Assembly (NCBI RefSeq): GCF_006539865.1
Contig: NZ_BJNV01000019.1
Coordinates: forward strand, 1 to 64,000
DNA from: Zoogloea ramigera
GTDB taxonomy: Bacteria > Pseudomonadota > Gammaproteobacteria > Burkholderiales > Rhodocyclaceae
DNA length: 64,000 nucleotides
Direction: 5' to 3'
Shown: in pieces, positions 23,094 through 31,982 of the stretch
Layout of the letters: every line of letters begins with the position of its first letter
Numbering within the stretch: position 1 is the first letter of the stretch
The notes under the pieces: model-generated
What the model was told of the DNA's origin: nothing
Seen by the model: the letters and a program-made list of their open reading frames with translations, nothing else
Databases searched by the model: none
Made by a program: the position numbers and the translations under genes

Positions 23094-24950
23094 ATGCGCG
23101 CTGCCGAGAATCATCCGTTGACCGACCCGTGGAGCGCCATCGCCCGCCTCGACGACGACGCCGAGTTCGCCCCCGCCTGGCTCGATCGGGCGGTGGTCGG
23201 GCTGGGGGGCGCGGGGCAGGTCCGCGAGGCCGTGCTTGTGCTCGGGCCGGCCAATGCCGGGCCGTTCCAGGCCCGCGCCCTGTGGCCCGCCGGCCAGCCG
23301 TGCTCGGCCGAGCTCGCCACCGCCTGCGAACAGGCGCTGGGCCTGCGCCTCGCCGTCAGCCGTCAGGTGGGTGCCGAGTCGGTGCTCGCCCACCCGGTCA
23401 AGGTCGCCGACGACCTCATCGGCGTGGTCGGCGTGCGCTTTCGCCTAGCCGGTGTCCCCGCCGGTGCCGCCGAGTGGCTGCGCTGGGGCAGCGGCTGGCT
23501 GGCCGTGCGCCTCGGCGCGAGCCACCAGGACGAGGGCGACGCCCTCCGCGAGCGGCTGATGACGGCCCTCGACCTGTTGATGCTGACCCTTGGCGAAGGC
23601 CGGGCCGACGACGCCTGCCGGGCCGTCACCACCGAAGCCGCGGTGCGCCTCGGCTGCGACCGGGTGGCGGTCGGCTTTGCGCGGGGCAAGGCCACGCTGC
23701 GCCTGGCGGCGCTGTCCCACACCGCCGACTTCGCGCGCCGGCTCGATCTGGTGCGGGCCCTCGAGGCGGCCATGACCGAGGCCGCCGACCAGGGTCAGCC
23801 GATCCGCCAGGCCGACCACGCTGACAACGACCCCCAGCCCGACGGACTGGTGCGGCGCGACCACGCCAGCCTGGCCCGCGACTACGGCAACGGCCTGATC
23901 CTGTCGGTCCCCTTCGCGCTGCCGGCGGCCGATGGCCTGGATCGCCAGGAGCACGGCGTGTTCACCTTCGAGTGGCCGGAAGACGCCGGCATCGACCCCC
24001 AGGCCGAAGTTCTGGCGAGCGCGCTGCCGGCCATCCTCGGCCATGCCCTGGTCACCAAGCGCCGCCAGGAGCGCCCGCTCCACCTGCGCCTCGGCGACGC
24101 AGGCCGGCGGCTGACGCAGCGGCTCGTCGGGCCACGCCATGGGGCGTTCAAGCTGGGCAGCCTTGCGCTGGTGGTGGCGGTGCTGGCGGGCGTGTTTGCC
24201 ACCGGTGACTTCCGCATCAGCGGTGACGCGACGCTCGAAGGGCGGGTGCGGCGCCTGATCGTTGCGCCCTTCGATGGTTTCGTGGCGTCGGCCCAGGCGC
24301 GGGCCGGCCAGGTGGTGAAGGAGGGCGACATCCTCGCCACCCTCGACGACCGGGAGCTGCAGCTCGAAGCCTCGCGCTGGTCGAGCCAGCAGAACCAGTT
24401 CAACCAGCAGGCCAACGACGCCGAGGCCCAGCGCAACCTGGCGCAGATCCAGATCGCCCGCGCCCAGAGCCAGCAGGCCGAGGCCCAGCGCCAGCTGTCG
24501 GAGGCGATGATGGCCAAGGCCCAGGTGCGGGCGCCGTTTGCCGGCCTGATCGTCAGCGGCGACCTGTCCCAGCAGCTCGGCGGCGCCGTGCGCAAGGGGC
24601 AGAACCTGTTCGAGATCGCGCCCCTCGACGCCTACCGCATCGTGCTACAGGTGGCCGAGAGCGACATCGCCCACCTCGCGGTGGGGCAGGCCGGCGAGCT
24701 GGTGCTTACCGCGCTGCCCGACCGGGTGATCCCCTTCCGCGTCACGCTGATCACCGCGGTGGCCCACACCGAGGGCGGCCGCAACGTGTTCCGTGTCGAG
24801 GCCACGCCCGAGGCGGCGATCCCCGACCTGCGCCCGGGCATGGCCGGGGTCGGCAAGGTGAGCGTCGGCGAGGCGCGTCTGGTGCGGATCTGGACCCGCC
24901 GCTTCGTCGACTGGAGCCGACTGCAGCTGTGGTCGTGGCTAGGCGTGTGA
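23094..24950 (+). CDS. GAF-HlyD fusion: membrane-anchored periplasmic adaptor with cytosolic sensor-like domain (618 aa)
   Basis: Residues 1-345 are soluble and appear to hold one or two GAF-like folds; the clearer one is about 155-310 (ALDLLML...AVRLGCDRVAVGFA...LSVPFAL). A single membrane helix follows at about 355-372 (LALVVAVLAGVFA). Then comes a HlyD-type adaptor: a lipoyl/barrel half (LIVAPFDGFV), a Gln/Ala-rich hairpin of about 70 residues, the second lipoyl half (VRAPFAGLIVSGDL) and a beta-barrel region. The chosen ATG gives MRAAENHPLTDP; a TTG 39 bp upstream is possible. Standard HlyD proteins have only a short cytosolic tail, so this large N-terminal domain is unusual. The next gene starts 10 bp downstream. 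The role is probably to couple an inner-membrane component to TolC; the GAF ligand is unknown. Confidence 0.85.
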   Translation: MRAAENHPLTDPWSAIARLDDDAEFAPAWLDRAVVGLGGAGQVREAVLVLGPANAGPFQARALWPAGQPCSAELATACEQALGLRLAVSRQVGAESVLAHPVKVADDLIGVVGVRFRLAGVPAGAAEWLRWGSGWLAVRLGASHQDEGDALRERLMTALDLLMLTLGEGRADDACRAVTTEAAVRLGCDRVAVGFARGKATLRLAALSHTADFARRLDLVRALEAAMTEAADQGQPIRQADHADNDPQPDGLVRRDHASLARDYGNGLILSVPFALPAADGLDRQEHGVFTFEWPEDAGIDPQAEVLASALPAILGHALVTKRRQERPLHLRLGDAGRRLTQRLVGPRHGAFKLGSLALVVAVLAGVFATGDFRISGDATLEGRVRRLIVAPFDGFVASAQARAGQVVKEGDILATLDDRELQLEASRWSSQQNQFNQQANDAEAQRNLAQIQIARAQSQQAEAQRQLSEAMMAKAQVRAPFAGLIVSGDLSQQLGGAVRKGQNLFEIAPLDAYRIVLQVAESDIAHLAVGQAGELVLTALPDRVIPFRVTLITAVAHTEGGRNVFRVEATPEAAIPDLRPGMAGVGKVSVGEARLVRIWTRRFVDWSRLQLWSWLGV

Positions 24951-24960
24951 GGGCGGCGCG

Positions 24961-27117
24961 ATGACCTCGGCCCTGTTCTCGTCATCGTGGTACCGGGTGG
25001 CCGAGCTCAGGCCGCGCCTGCGCCGCCAGGCCCGGATTGTCCCGCACACCTACCGCGGGCAGCGCTGGTACGTGATGCAGGATCTCGCCAGCGGGCGGGT
25101 GCTGCGCTTCAACCCGTCGGCCTACCGGGTGCTGGCCCTGATGGACGGGGTACGCTCCCTCGACGAGATCTGGCAGAGCGCCTGCCTGACCCTCGGCGAC
25201 CAGGCACCGACCCAGGACGAGATCCTCGGCCTGCTGACCCAGCTCCACCAGGCCAACGTGCTGCTCACCGACCGCAAGCCCGACCTGGGCGAGCTCGCCG
25301 AGCGCGGCCAGCGCCTGCGCCGCACGCGGCTCAAGCAATACCTGGCCAACCCGTTGTCGCTCAAGCTGCCGCTGTTCGACCCCGACCCGCTGGTGGGGGC
25401 CATCGCCCGGCGGGTGCCGCCGGCCGCGTGGGGCGGCATCCTGCTGGTGTGGCTGGCGCTGATCCTGTTCGGCGCGCTGCTCGTCGGCATGCACTGGGAC
25501 GCGCTCACCGCCGACATCACGGCGCGGGTGTTCACCGGCGACAACATGCTGATCCTGGCCCTGCTGTACCCGCTGCTGAAGGCCTTCCACGAGTTTGGCC
25601 ACGCGCTGGCGGTGAAGGCGCTGGGCGGCAGCTGCCGCGAGATGGGGCTGATGTTCCTGGTCTTCATCCCGGTGCCCTACGTGGACGCCAGCGAGAGCGT
25701 GACCCTGCCCGGCAAGTGGCAGCGGATGCTGATCGGCGCGGCCGGGATGATCGCCGAGCTGGGGCTGGCGGCCATCGCGGTGTGGCTGTGGACCGGGGTG
25801 AGCGGCGGGGTGACGAAGGCGGTGCTGCATCAGGTGGTGATCCTCGCCGGGGTGACGACGCTGATCTTCAACGCCAACCCGCTGCTGCGCTTCGACGGCT
25901 ACTACATCTTGTCGGACGCGCTGGAGATCCCCAACCTGTCCCAGCGCGCCAACCGCTACGTGGGCTACCTCGTCCGCCGTTACCTGTTCCGCAGCGAGGC
26001 CCGACCGCCGCTCCACCTCACCGCCCGCGAGCCGCTGTGGCTCACCTTTTTCGCGGTCGGTTCGGTGATCTACCGCACCGTGGTCACCGTCTCCATCATC
26101 GTGCTGGTGGCGGGGCAGTTCTTTGTGTTCGGGGTGCTGCTGGCCCTGTGGGCGGCGTATGGGCTGCTGGTGCAGCCGCTGGTGAAATTTACCCGCTTCA
26201 TGCTGCGCGACCCGTCGCTGGAGGGGCATCGCCGCCAGGCCGGGCTTGTGAGCCTCACGCTGGGCGGGGTGCTCGCCGGCTTCATCGCCTTCGTTCCGGT
26301 GGCCGACTGGACGATGGTCGAGGGGGTGATCTGGATGCCCGAGCAGTCGCGCATCCGCGTGCCGGCCACCTGCTTCGGCGACCGCATCCTGGCCCGGCCG
26401 GCCGAGGCGGTGGTGGCCGGGCAGCCGCTGTTCAGCTGCACCGAACCCGAGCTCGACGCCCAGGTGGCCCAGGCCGAGGCACTGGTGCGGGAGCAGGAAG
26501 CCCGCCTGGCCCTGGCCGCCACCGCCGAGCGGGTGCAGCTGCAGATGGTGCGCAGCGAACTCGCCCACCAGAAACAACGCCTGGCCGACCTGGCGGCGCG
26601 GCGAGGCGACCTGGTGGTGCGCAGCCCCCACGCCGGCCGCTTCGACATGGAGGCGCTGGACGACTTCTCCGGCCGCTACTTGCCCCGCGGCGAGCAGGTC
26701 GCCTACGTGCTCGATCCGTCCCGCTACACCCTGCTGGCGGTGGTGCCCCAGGGGCGGGTGGACCTCGTGCGGCAGCGCGCCGGCAAGGTCGAGATCCGCT
26801 CGGCCGAGCGCCTGTGGGACGTGCTCCAGGCGCAGATCGTGCGCGAGGTGCCCGGCGCCAGCGCCGAGCTGCCGAGCATGGCGCTGGCCCTTCAGGGCGG
26901 CGGCCAGATCGGCCTCGACCCGGAGGCCAGCGCCGACAACCGGGCGCCCAAGGCCCTGGAGCCGCTGTTCCAGTTCGAGATGCAGTTCACCGGCCCGGCG
27001 CAGCCGCGTTACCTGGGCGGGCGGGTGCATGTGCGCATCAGCCACAACCCGGCGCCGCTGGGCGAGCAGTGGTATCGCAGCCTGCGCCAGCAGTTCATGA
27101 AGCGCTTCGCGGTGTAG
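24961..27117 (+). CDS. PqqD-like / M50 metallopeptidase / HlyD-like fusion (718 aa)
   Basis: Multi-domain inner-membrane protein. Residues 1-105 resemble the PqqD fold (WYVMQDLASGRVLRFNPSAYRVLALMDG). Hydrophobic segments begin near 158. The zinc motif HEFGH is at 210-214, with a second M50-type motif NPLLRFDGYY at 306-315 supplying the expected Asp. Further membrane segments lie at 360-405 and 430-445. The C-terminal third is an adaptor-like lipoyl/hairpin domain (EGVIWMPEQSRIRVP; a coiled Ala/Gln/Arg hairpin at 497-550; VVRSPHAGRF). Such architectures are known near peptide- and protein-export loci. It may be a site-2-type protease, a leader-binding protein or an inner-membrane channel partner. 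The stop lies 3 bp before the SecA-like start, suggesting translational coupling. Confidence 0.88.
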   Translation: MTSALFSSSWYRVAELRPRLRRQARIVPHTYRGQRWYVMQDLASGRVLRFNPSAYRVLALMDGVRSLDEIWQSACLTLGDQAPTQDEILGLLTQLHQANVLLTDRKPDLGELAERGQRLRRTRLKQYLANPLSLKLPLFDPDPLVGAIARRVPPAAWGGILLVWLALILFGALLVGMHWDALTADITARVFTGDNMLILALLYPLLKAFHEFGHALAVKALGGSCREMGLMFLVFIPVPYVDASESVTLPGKWQRMLIGAAGMIAELGLAAIAVWLWTGVSGGVTKAVLHQVVILAGVTTLIFNANPLLRFDGYYILSDALEIPNLSQRANRYVGYLVRRYLFRSEARPPLHLTAREPLWLTFFAVGSVIYRTVVTVSIIVLVAGQFFVFGVLLALWAAYGLLVQPLVKFTRFMLRDPSLEGHRRQAGLVSLTLGGVLAGFIAFVPVADWTMVEGVIWMPEQSRIRVPATCFGDRILARPAEAVVAGQPLFSCTEPELDAQVAQAEALVREQEARLALAATAERVQLQMVRSELAHQKQRLADLAARRGDLVVRSPHAGRFDMEALDDFSGRYLPRGEQVAYVLDPSRYTLLAVVPQGRVDLVRQRAGKVEIRSAERLWDVLQAQIVREVPGASAELPSMALALQGGGQIGLDPEASADNRAPKALEPLFQFEMQFTGPAQPRYLGGRVHVRISHNPAPLGEQWYRSLRQQFMKRFAV

Positions 27118-27120
27118 CCG

Positions 27121-29106
27121 ATGTTCTCGCTCACCCTCCACGCCGACACCTACCCGCAGCGCCGCGACTGGCGGGATCTGCCGTGGCTGGACCGCATCGG
27201 GGAGGGCCTGCGCGTGCGCCTCGCGGCGCGGCTGGCCCTGCGGGTGGGGCGTCGCGAGGCGCTGGTTGCCCGGGTGGACGCCGAGGAGGCAGGCCTCGCG
27301 GCCCTCGACGACAGCGCGCGGGCGGCCGTGCTGGCCGAGCTGCGGCGCCAGCTCCGCCGCGATGGCTTCGCCGACGACGCACTGGTGGCGCGGGCCTTCG
27401 CGGTGGTCCGCATGGCCTCCCGCACGCTGCTCGGCAAGGCGCACTTCGGCACCCAGATCCAGGGCGCCTGGGTGCTGCTGCATGGCAACGTGGCCGAGAT
27501 GAACACCGGCGAGGGCAAGTCCCTGATGGCCACCCTCGCCGCCGCCACCGCGGCGCTGGCCGGCATGAAGGTGCATGTGGTGACGGTGAACGACTACCTC
27601 GCCGGGCGCGACCGGGACGAGTTCGGCCCGCTCTACGCCGCGCTGGGCCTCAGTTGCGCCTTCGTGGGCGAATCGGCGACACCCGAAGAGAAATCTGCGG
27701 CCTACCCGGCGGACATCGTTTACTGCAGCAACAAGACCATCGTCTTCGATTACCTCCGCGACCGCCTGGCCTTGCTCGACCGCATGCAGCCGTTGCGCCT
27801 GGCGCTGGATGCGATGCTCGGCCAGCGGCGGCGCCAGCTGCTCCACGGCCTGCAGTTTGCGATCGTCGACGAGGCCGACAGCGTGTTTGTGGACGAAGCC
27901 CGCACGCCGCTCATCATCTCGGCGGCCCGCCCGAGCGTCGAGGCCGAGGCCTTCTACCGCGAGGCCATCGCCCTGGCCGGCCAGCTGGTGGTGGGGGACG
28001 ACTTCACGCTCGAAGTGCCGCAACGCCAGCCCAGCCTGACCGAGGCCGGCCGCCGGCGTTTGCCCCAACTCGCCGCGGCCGGCGCCGGGTCGCCGGTGTG
28101 GCGCAGCGTGCTGCGCACCGAGGAGGCCTGTGTGCTGGCGCTGCAGGCGCTGCACGCCTTCCGGCGCGACATCCACTACATCGTCCGCGACGGCAAGGTG
28201 ATGATCGTGGACGAGAACACCGGCCGGGTGATGCCCGACCGCTCGTGGGAGCGCGGCCTCCAGCAGCTCATCGAGGTGAAGGAGGGCGTCGCGGTGTCGC
28301 CCGAAAAGGAGACCCTCGGCCGCATCAGCTACCAGCTGTTCTTCCGCCGCTACCTGCGCCTCGCCGGGATGACCGGCACCTGCCGCGAGGTGCGCGGCGA
28401 GATGGCCAGCGTGTACGGGCTCGGGGTGGTGCGGATTCCGCCCTACCGGCCGTCCCGCCGGCTGCGCCTGCCGGCCCGGCTGTTCGCCAGCAGCGAGGCA
28501 CGCTGGCTGGCGGTGGTGGACAGCGTCGCGCGCTACAGCCGGCAGGGCCGCCCGGTGCTGGTCGGCACCCGCTCGATCGCCGCCTCCGAGCACCTCTCCG
28601 GGCGCCTGCAGGCGGCGGGCATTGCCCATCAGGTGCTCAACGCCAAGCAGGACGAGCAGGAGGCGGGCTGCGTCGCCCGTGCCGGCGAGGCCGGGCAGGT
28701 GACCATTGCCACTAACATGGCCGGCCGCGGCACCGACATCAAGCTCGACGACGCGGTACGGGCGGCCGGCGGGCTGCACGTGATCCTCACCGAGCTCCAC
28801 GACGCCTCGCGGGTCGACCGCCAGCTGGCCGGGCGCTGCGCGCGGATGGGCGACCCGGGCTCGTGGGAGGAGATCCTCTCCCTCGACGACGAGCTGCCCG
28901 CCGGCCTGCCGACCCCCCTGCTGGCGCTGCTGGCCGCGCGGCTCGCTGGCGGCGGGCAGCGCGGTGCCTGGCATGGCCTCGCGCTGGCGCTTTATCGCTG
29001 GCGCCAGTGGCGCGTCGAGCGGCGTCATGCGCATTTGCGCGAGCTTTTGCTGCGGGCGGACTTCAGAAACCGGGTCGCCTTGTCGTTCACGGGGGAGATG
29101 GAATAA
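27121..29106 (+). CDS. SecA-like ATPase, truncated paralogue (661 aa)
   Basis: DEAD-type motor closely resembling the SecA core. Visible motifs are Walker A MNTGEGKS (127-134), VTVNDYLAGRD (154-163), Walker B VDEAD (249-253) followed by DEARTPLIISA, GMTGT (416-420), LVGTRSIAASE, ATNMAGRGTDI (530-540) and the arginine-finger segment QLAGRCARMGD (568-578). A short preprotein-crosslinking-like domain lies at about 268-410. It is much shorter than housekeeping SecA (about 900 residues). The helical scaffold and wing domains and the C-terminal zinc/SecB-binding tail are missing after about residue 590. All catalytic motifs look intact. It sits between an M50-HlyD fusion and another adaptor gene, so a dedicated export role is likely. 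This is the only motor ATPase in the locus. It is not the cell's main SecA. Confidence 0.88.
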   Translation: MFSLTLHADTYPQRRDWRDLPWLDRIGEGLRVRLAARLALRVGRREALVARVDAEEAGLAALDDSARAAVLAELRRQLRRDGFADDALVARAFAVVRMASRTLLGKAHFGTQIQGAWVLLHGNVAEMNTGEGKSLMATLAAATAALAGMKVHVVTVNDYLAGRDRDEFGPLYAALGLSCAFVGESATPEEKSAAYPADIVYCSNKTIVFDYLRDRLALLDRMQPLRLALDAMLGQRRRQLLHGLQFAIVDEADSVFVDEARTPLIISAARPSVEAEAFYREAIALAGQLVVGDDFTLEVPQRQPSLTEAGRRRLPQLAAAGAGSPVWRSVLRTEEACVLALQALHAFRRDIHYIVRDGKVMIVDENTGRVMPDRSWERGLQQLIEVKEGVAVSPEKETLGRISYQLFFRRYLRLAGMTGTCREVRGEMASVYGLGVVRIPPYRPSRRLRLPARLFASSEARWLAVVDSVARYSRQGRPVLVGTRSIAASEHLSGRLQAAGIAHQVLNAKQDEQEAGCVARAGEAGQVTIATNMAGRGTDIKLDDAVRAAGGLHVILTELHDASRVDRQLAGRCARMGDPGSWEEILSLDDELPAGLPTPLLALLAARLAGGGQRGAWHGLALALYRWRQWRVERRHAHLRELLLRADFRNRVALSFTGEME

Positions 29107-29122
29107 GAGGGGTGTCATTGCC

Positions 29123-29872
29123 TTGAACGAAAAGACCACGCTATTTACCCTGGCGCTCGCGTTGCTTGCGGGCGGCGCGCTGGCTGCCGACCCGGCGGCC
29201 CCCGCCCGGCCCCGCGCCAATCCGGACGTCAGCTGCCTCATTCAGCCCTCCCTCGAGGTCAATGTCGGCACGCCCGTCGACGGCGTGATCGAGGTGATGA
29301 ACGTGGACCGCGGCGACATCGTCAGCCCGGGGCAATTGCTCGCCCGCCTCAATTCGGCGGTCGAGTCGGCGTCCGTCGACACCCAGGCGGCGAAAGCCGG
29401 CTTCGGCGCGCGAAAGCGCCAGCGCAACGAGGAGCTGCAGCGCAAGCAGCTGATCTCGGCCCAGGAGCTCGACGAGCTCACCACCGAGCAGCAGATGGCC
29501 GAACTCGAGCTGCGCGAGCGGCGCGAGCGGCTCAAGCTGCGCTCCATCCAGAGCCCCATCCGGGGCGTCGTCGTCGATGTTTACCGCCAGCGCGGCGACC
29601 TGGTGAAGCAGGAAAAGATCTTCCGCATCGCCCAGCTCGACCCGCTCTACGTCGAGACCATCCTGCCCTCGCGGATGTTCGGCAAGGTGCGCGGCGGCCA
29701 GACATTCGACGTGCTGCCCGAGCTCGGGCCGTCAGCCCAGAAGGCCAAGGTCAGCCAGGTCGACCGGGTCATCGATGCCGCCAGCGGCACCTTCCGGGTG
29801 CGCCTGCTGCTCTCCAATCCGCGCTTCGAGCTGCCGTCCGGGCAGCGCTGCGCCATCAATTTCCAACTGTGA
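29123..29872 (+). CDS. Short periplasmic HlyD/RND-type adaptor (249 aa)
   Basis: Periplasmic adaptor protein with a clear signal peptide (LNEKTTLFTLALALLAGGALAADP). The start is a TTG with an AAGAGGGG site upstream; no ATG fits the signal peptide. A lipoyl half (VGTPVDGVIEVMNVDRGDIV), an Arg/Glu/Gln-rich hairpin (about 85-150), the second lipoyl half (SPIRGVVVDVYRQRGDLV) and a barrel domain follow. It has no membrane anchor other than the leader, unlike HlyD. Its TGA overlaps the ATG of the two-partner secretion transporter by one base, tying the adaptor module to the TPS module. It is the third adaptor-type domain in the locus. Its partner is unknown; TolC-like or M50-HlyD are candidates. 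Confidence 0.82.
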   Translation: MNEKTTLFTLALALLAGGALAADPAAPARPRANPDVSCLIQPSLEVNVGTPVDGVIEVMNVDRGDIVSPGQLLARLNSAVESASVDTQAAKAGFGARKRQRNEELQRKQLISAQELDELTTEQQMAELELRERRERLKLRSIQSPIRGVVVDVYRQRGDLVKQEKIFRIAQLDPLYVETILPSRMFGKVRGGQTFDVLPELGPSAQKAKVSQVDRVIDAASGTFRVRLLLSNPRFELPSGQRCAINFQL

Positions 29873-31956
29873 TGACTCGTGCCATGGTCACTCTCCGTCG
29901 TCCGCGCGCCCTTGCCCTCGAACGTCTCGCCCGGCTGGGCACCGGCTCCCTGCTGCTCGTCGTGCCCGTGGTCGGCTCGCAGGCGGCGCCGCCTGCGGCC
30001 GACGTCGGCGTCGTCACCGCAGGCCAGGCGCGGGCCAGCCAGGGCACCCCGGCGGGGCGCCTGCCGCTGGCCAGCCCGCTCCGCAAGCCGGAGATCCGCT
30101 CCAGCCTGCCCAAGGCCCGCACCTCCCTGGCGGGTCTGCGGCTGTCGATGCAGGGCTTTCGGGTGGAGGGCAACGTGCGGGTCTCGGAAGACGGCCTCCA
30201 GCAGGCGATGGCGCCCTGGCTCGACCGCGAGCTGAGCTTCCCCGAGTTCGAGAAGGCCGTCCATGCGGTGGCCGACTACCTCCGCCACAACGGGCACCCG
30301 AAGGTGCAGGTGCGCATCTCGCGGACGATGATGAAGGAAGGCCAGATGGCGGTCGCCATCGAGGGCCTCACGCCGCGCTCGGCCGACTACGCCGACGTGC
30401 CGGTGGTGGAGCCGTTGATCCATGTGAAGCGCTTCGAAGTCACCGGCGTGACGCGCCTGAGCCCCGACGAGCTGAAGGCCATCCTCGAGCCCTGGGAGGA
30501 CAAGGAGCTCAGCATTGCGGACATGCAGAAGCCGGCCGAGGCCATCGCTGGCGCGATCCGCGCCAAGGGCTACCCCCTCGCCCAGGCCTTCCTGCCGCCC
30601 CAGCGCGTGGACGGCGGCACGCTGGAGATCCGGGTGCAGGAGGGTGTTGTCGATGGCAGCGTGGGCATCGGCGGCATCGTCACCAGTGGTGCCGACAAGC
30701 GCATCCGGCCGGAGGTGGTGGCCCGGGTGCTCGCCGAGGGCGCACCGGCCGGCCAGCCCCTCGATGGCGAGGCGCTCGAGCGGAGCCTGCTCGTCGCCAA
30801 CGAGTTGCCCGGCGTGAAGAAGATCAAGGCCAACCTCGCCCCCGGCAGCCAGCCCGGCACCACCCAGGTGGAAGCCCAGGTGGAGGAGGGCAGGCTCGTC
30901 ACCGGCAGCGTGTGGGCCGACAACTACGGTAACCACTACACCGGCAGCGGCCGCCTGAGCGTTGCCGCCAACCTCAACAGCCCCACCGGCTACGGCGACC
31001 TGTGGACGCTTACCGCCAGCAAGTCGTCGGGCATGACCAGCGGCCGCTTCGGCGCAATTGTGCCGGTCGGCAGCCGGGGTGGGCGCATCGGTGCGTCGTA
31101 CTCGGAAGTGTCGATGGATTTCGCGGGGCAGGTCATCCCGGTCAACCTCGACGGCAAGGCGCGGGTCGCGTCGGTGTTTGCCAGCTATCCGCTGCACCGC
31201 AGCGCCACGTCCAATGTGCTGCTGTCGGGCAGCTACGACGCCAAGAGCCTCCAACACAACATCGAGGGCAGCACCGACAGCGACCGCCAGATCAGCCTGT
31301 TCACCCTCGGCCTGCTCGGCGACGGGCTCGACCGCTTCGGCGGCACCTACAGCTGGAACCTGTCGCTGGCCAGCGGCAGCGCCGACCTCTCGGGCAACGC
31401 CGCCAACGCGCTGCGCGACAACATCGGCGCCCGCACCGACGGGCATTTCACCAAGACCAACTACGCCGTGAGCCGCCTGGCGCCCATCGGCGGCGCCGGC
31501 AGTCCGTGGAGCTGGTACGCGGCCCTCAGCGGGCAGCTCGCCGGCAACAACCTCGACCCGGCTGAGAAGTTCCAGCTCGGCGGCCCCAACGGCGTGCGCG
31601 CCTACCCGGTCGGCGAGGCCTTCGGCGATTCCGGCTACCTGGCGAACCTCGAGCTGCGCCGCAGCCTGGGCAGCACGCCGCTGGGCGAACTCACGCTGCT
31701 GGGCTTCTTCGACCTGGGCGGCATCACCCAGTACCACAACACCTGGAGCGGCTGGAGCACCGGCAACCGGCCCAACAGCTACACGCTCAAGGGCTACGGC
31801 ATCGGCGCCAGCCTGATGAAGACCGACGTCGCCTCGCTGAAGGCGGTGGTGGCGAAGAAGAGCGGCTCCAACCCGAACCCGACCGTCAACGACACCGACA
31901 GCGACGGGACCGACAAGTCGGCCCGGATCTGGATCATGGGCACGGTCAGCTTCTGA
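29872..31956 (+). CDS. Two-partner secretion outer-membrane transporter, ShlB/FhaC family (TpsB, 694 aa)
   Basis: Omp85-superfamily transporter that should carry the downstream TpsA across the outer membrane. The N-terminal signal region is GTGSLLLVVPVVGSQA. Three POTRA-like segments can be read: about 50-120 (FRVEGNVRVSEDGLQQAM), about 140-215 (VKRFEVTGVTRLSPDELKAIL) and about 218-320 (the ShlB-type region with LERSLLVANELPGV). A beta-barrel follows, with the conserved barrel tetrad as VRAY at about 575-578, and the protein ends in Phe (IMGTVSF), as usual for outer-membrane barrels. Family members usually have two POTRA domains, so the extra one is notable. An alternative ATG lies at 29884. 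It overlaps the upstream adaptor stop and lies 26 bp before tpsA. Confidence 0.9.
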   Translation: MTRAMVTLRRPRALALERLARLGTGSLLLVVPVVGSQAAPPAADVGVVTAGQARASQGTPAGRLPLASPLRKPEIRSSLPKARTSLAGLRLSMQGFRVEGNVRVSEDGLQQAMAPWLDRELSFPEFEKAVHAVADYLRHNGHPKVQVRISRTMMKEGQMAVAIEGLTPRSADYADVPVVEPLIHVKRFEVTGVTRLSPDELKAILEPWEDKELSIADMQKPAEAIAGAIRAKGYPLAQAFLPPQRVDGGTLEIRVQEGVVDGSVGIGGIVTSGADKRIRPEVVARVLAEGAPAGQPLDGEALERSLLVANELPGVKKIKANLAPGSQPGTTQVEAQVEEGRLVTGSVWADNYGNHYTGSGRLSVAANLNSPTGYGDLWTLTASKSSGMTSGRFGAIVPVGSRGGRIGASYSEVSMDFAGQVIPVNLDGKARVASVFASYPLHRSATSNVLLSGSYDAKSLQHNIEGSTDSDRQISLFTLGLLGDGLDRFGGTYSWNLSLASGSADLSGNAANALRDNIGARTDGHFTKTNYAVSRLAPIGGAGSPWSWYAALSGQLAGNNLDPAEKFQLGGPNGVRAYPVGEAFGDSGYLANLELRRSLGSTPLGELTLLGFFDLGGITQYHNTWSGWSTGNRPNSYTLKGYGIGASLMKTDVASLKAVVAKKSGSNPNPTVNDTDSDGTDKSARIWIMGTVSF

Positions 31957-31982
31957 CCGTCCGGACAGCAACGGATACCACG

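Noticed and set aside
28964-29122. Upstream start for the short adaptor inside the SecA-like gene
   Set aside because: It would hide the clear signal peptide that begins at the TTG at 29123 and overlap the upstream gene by more than 140 bp.
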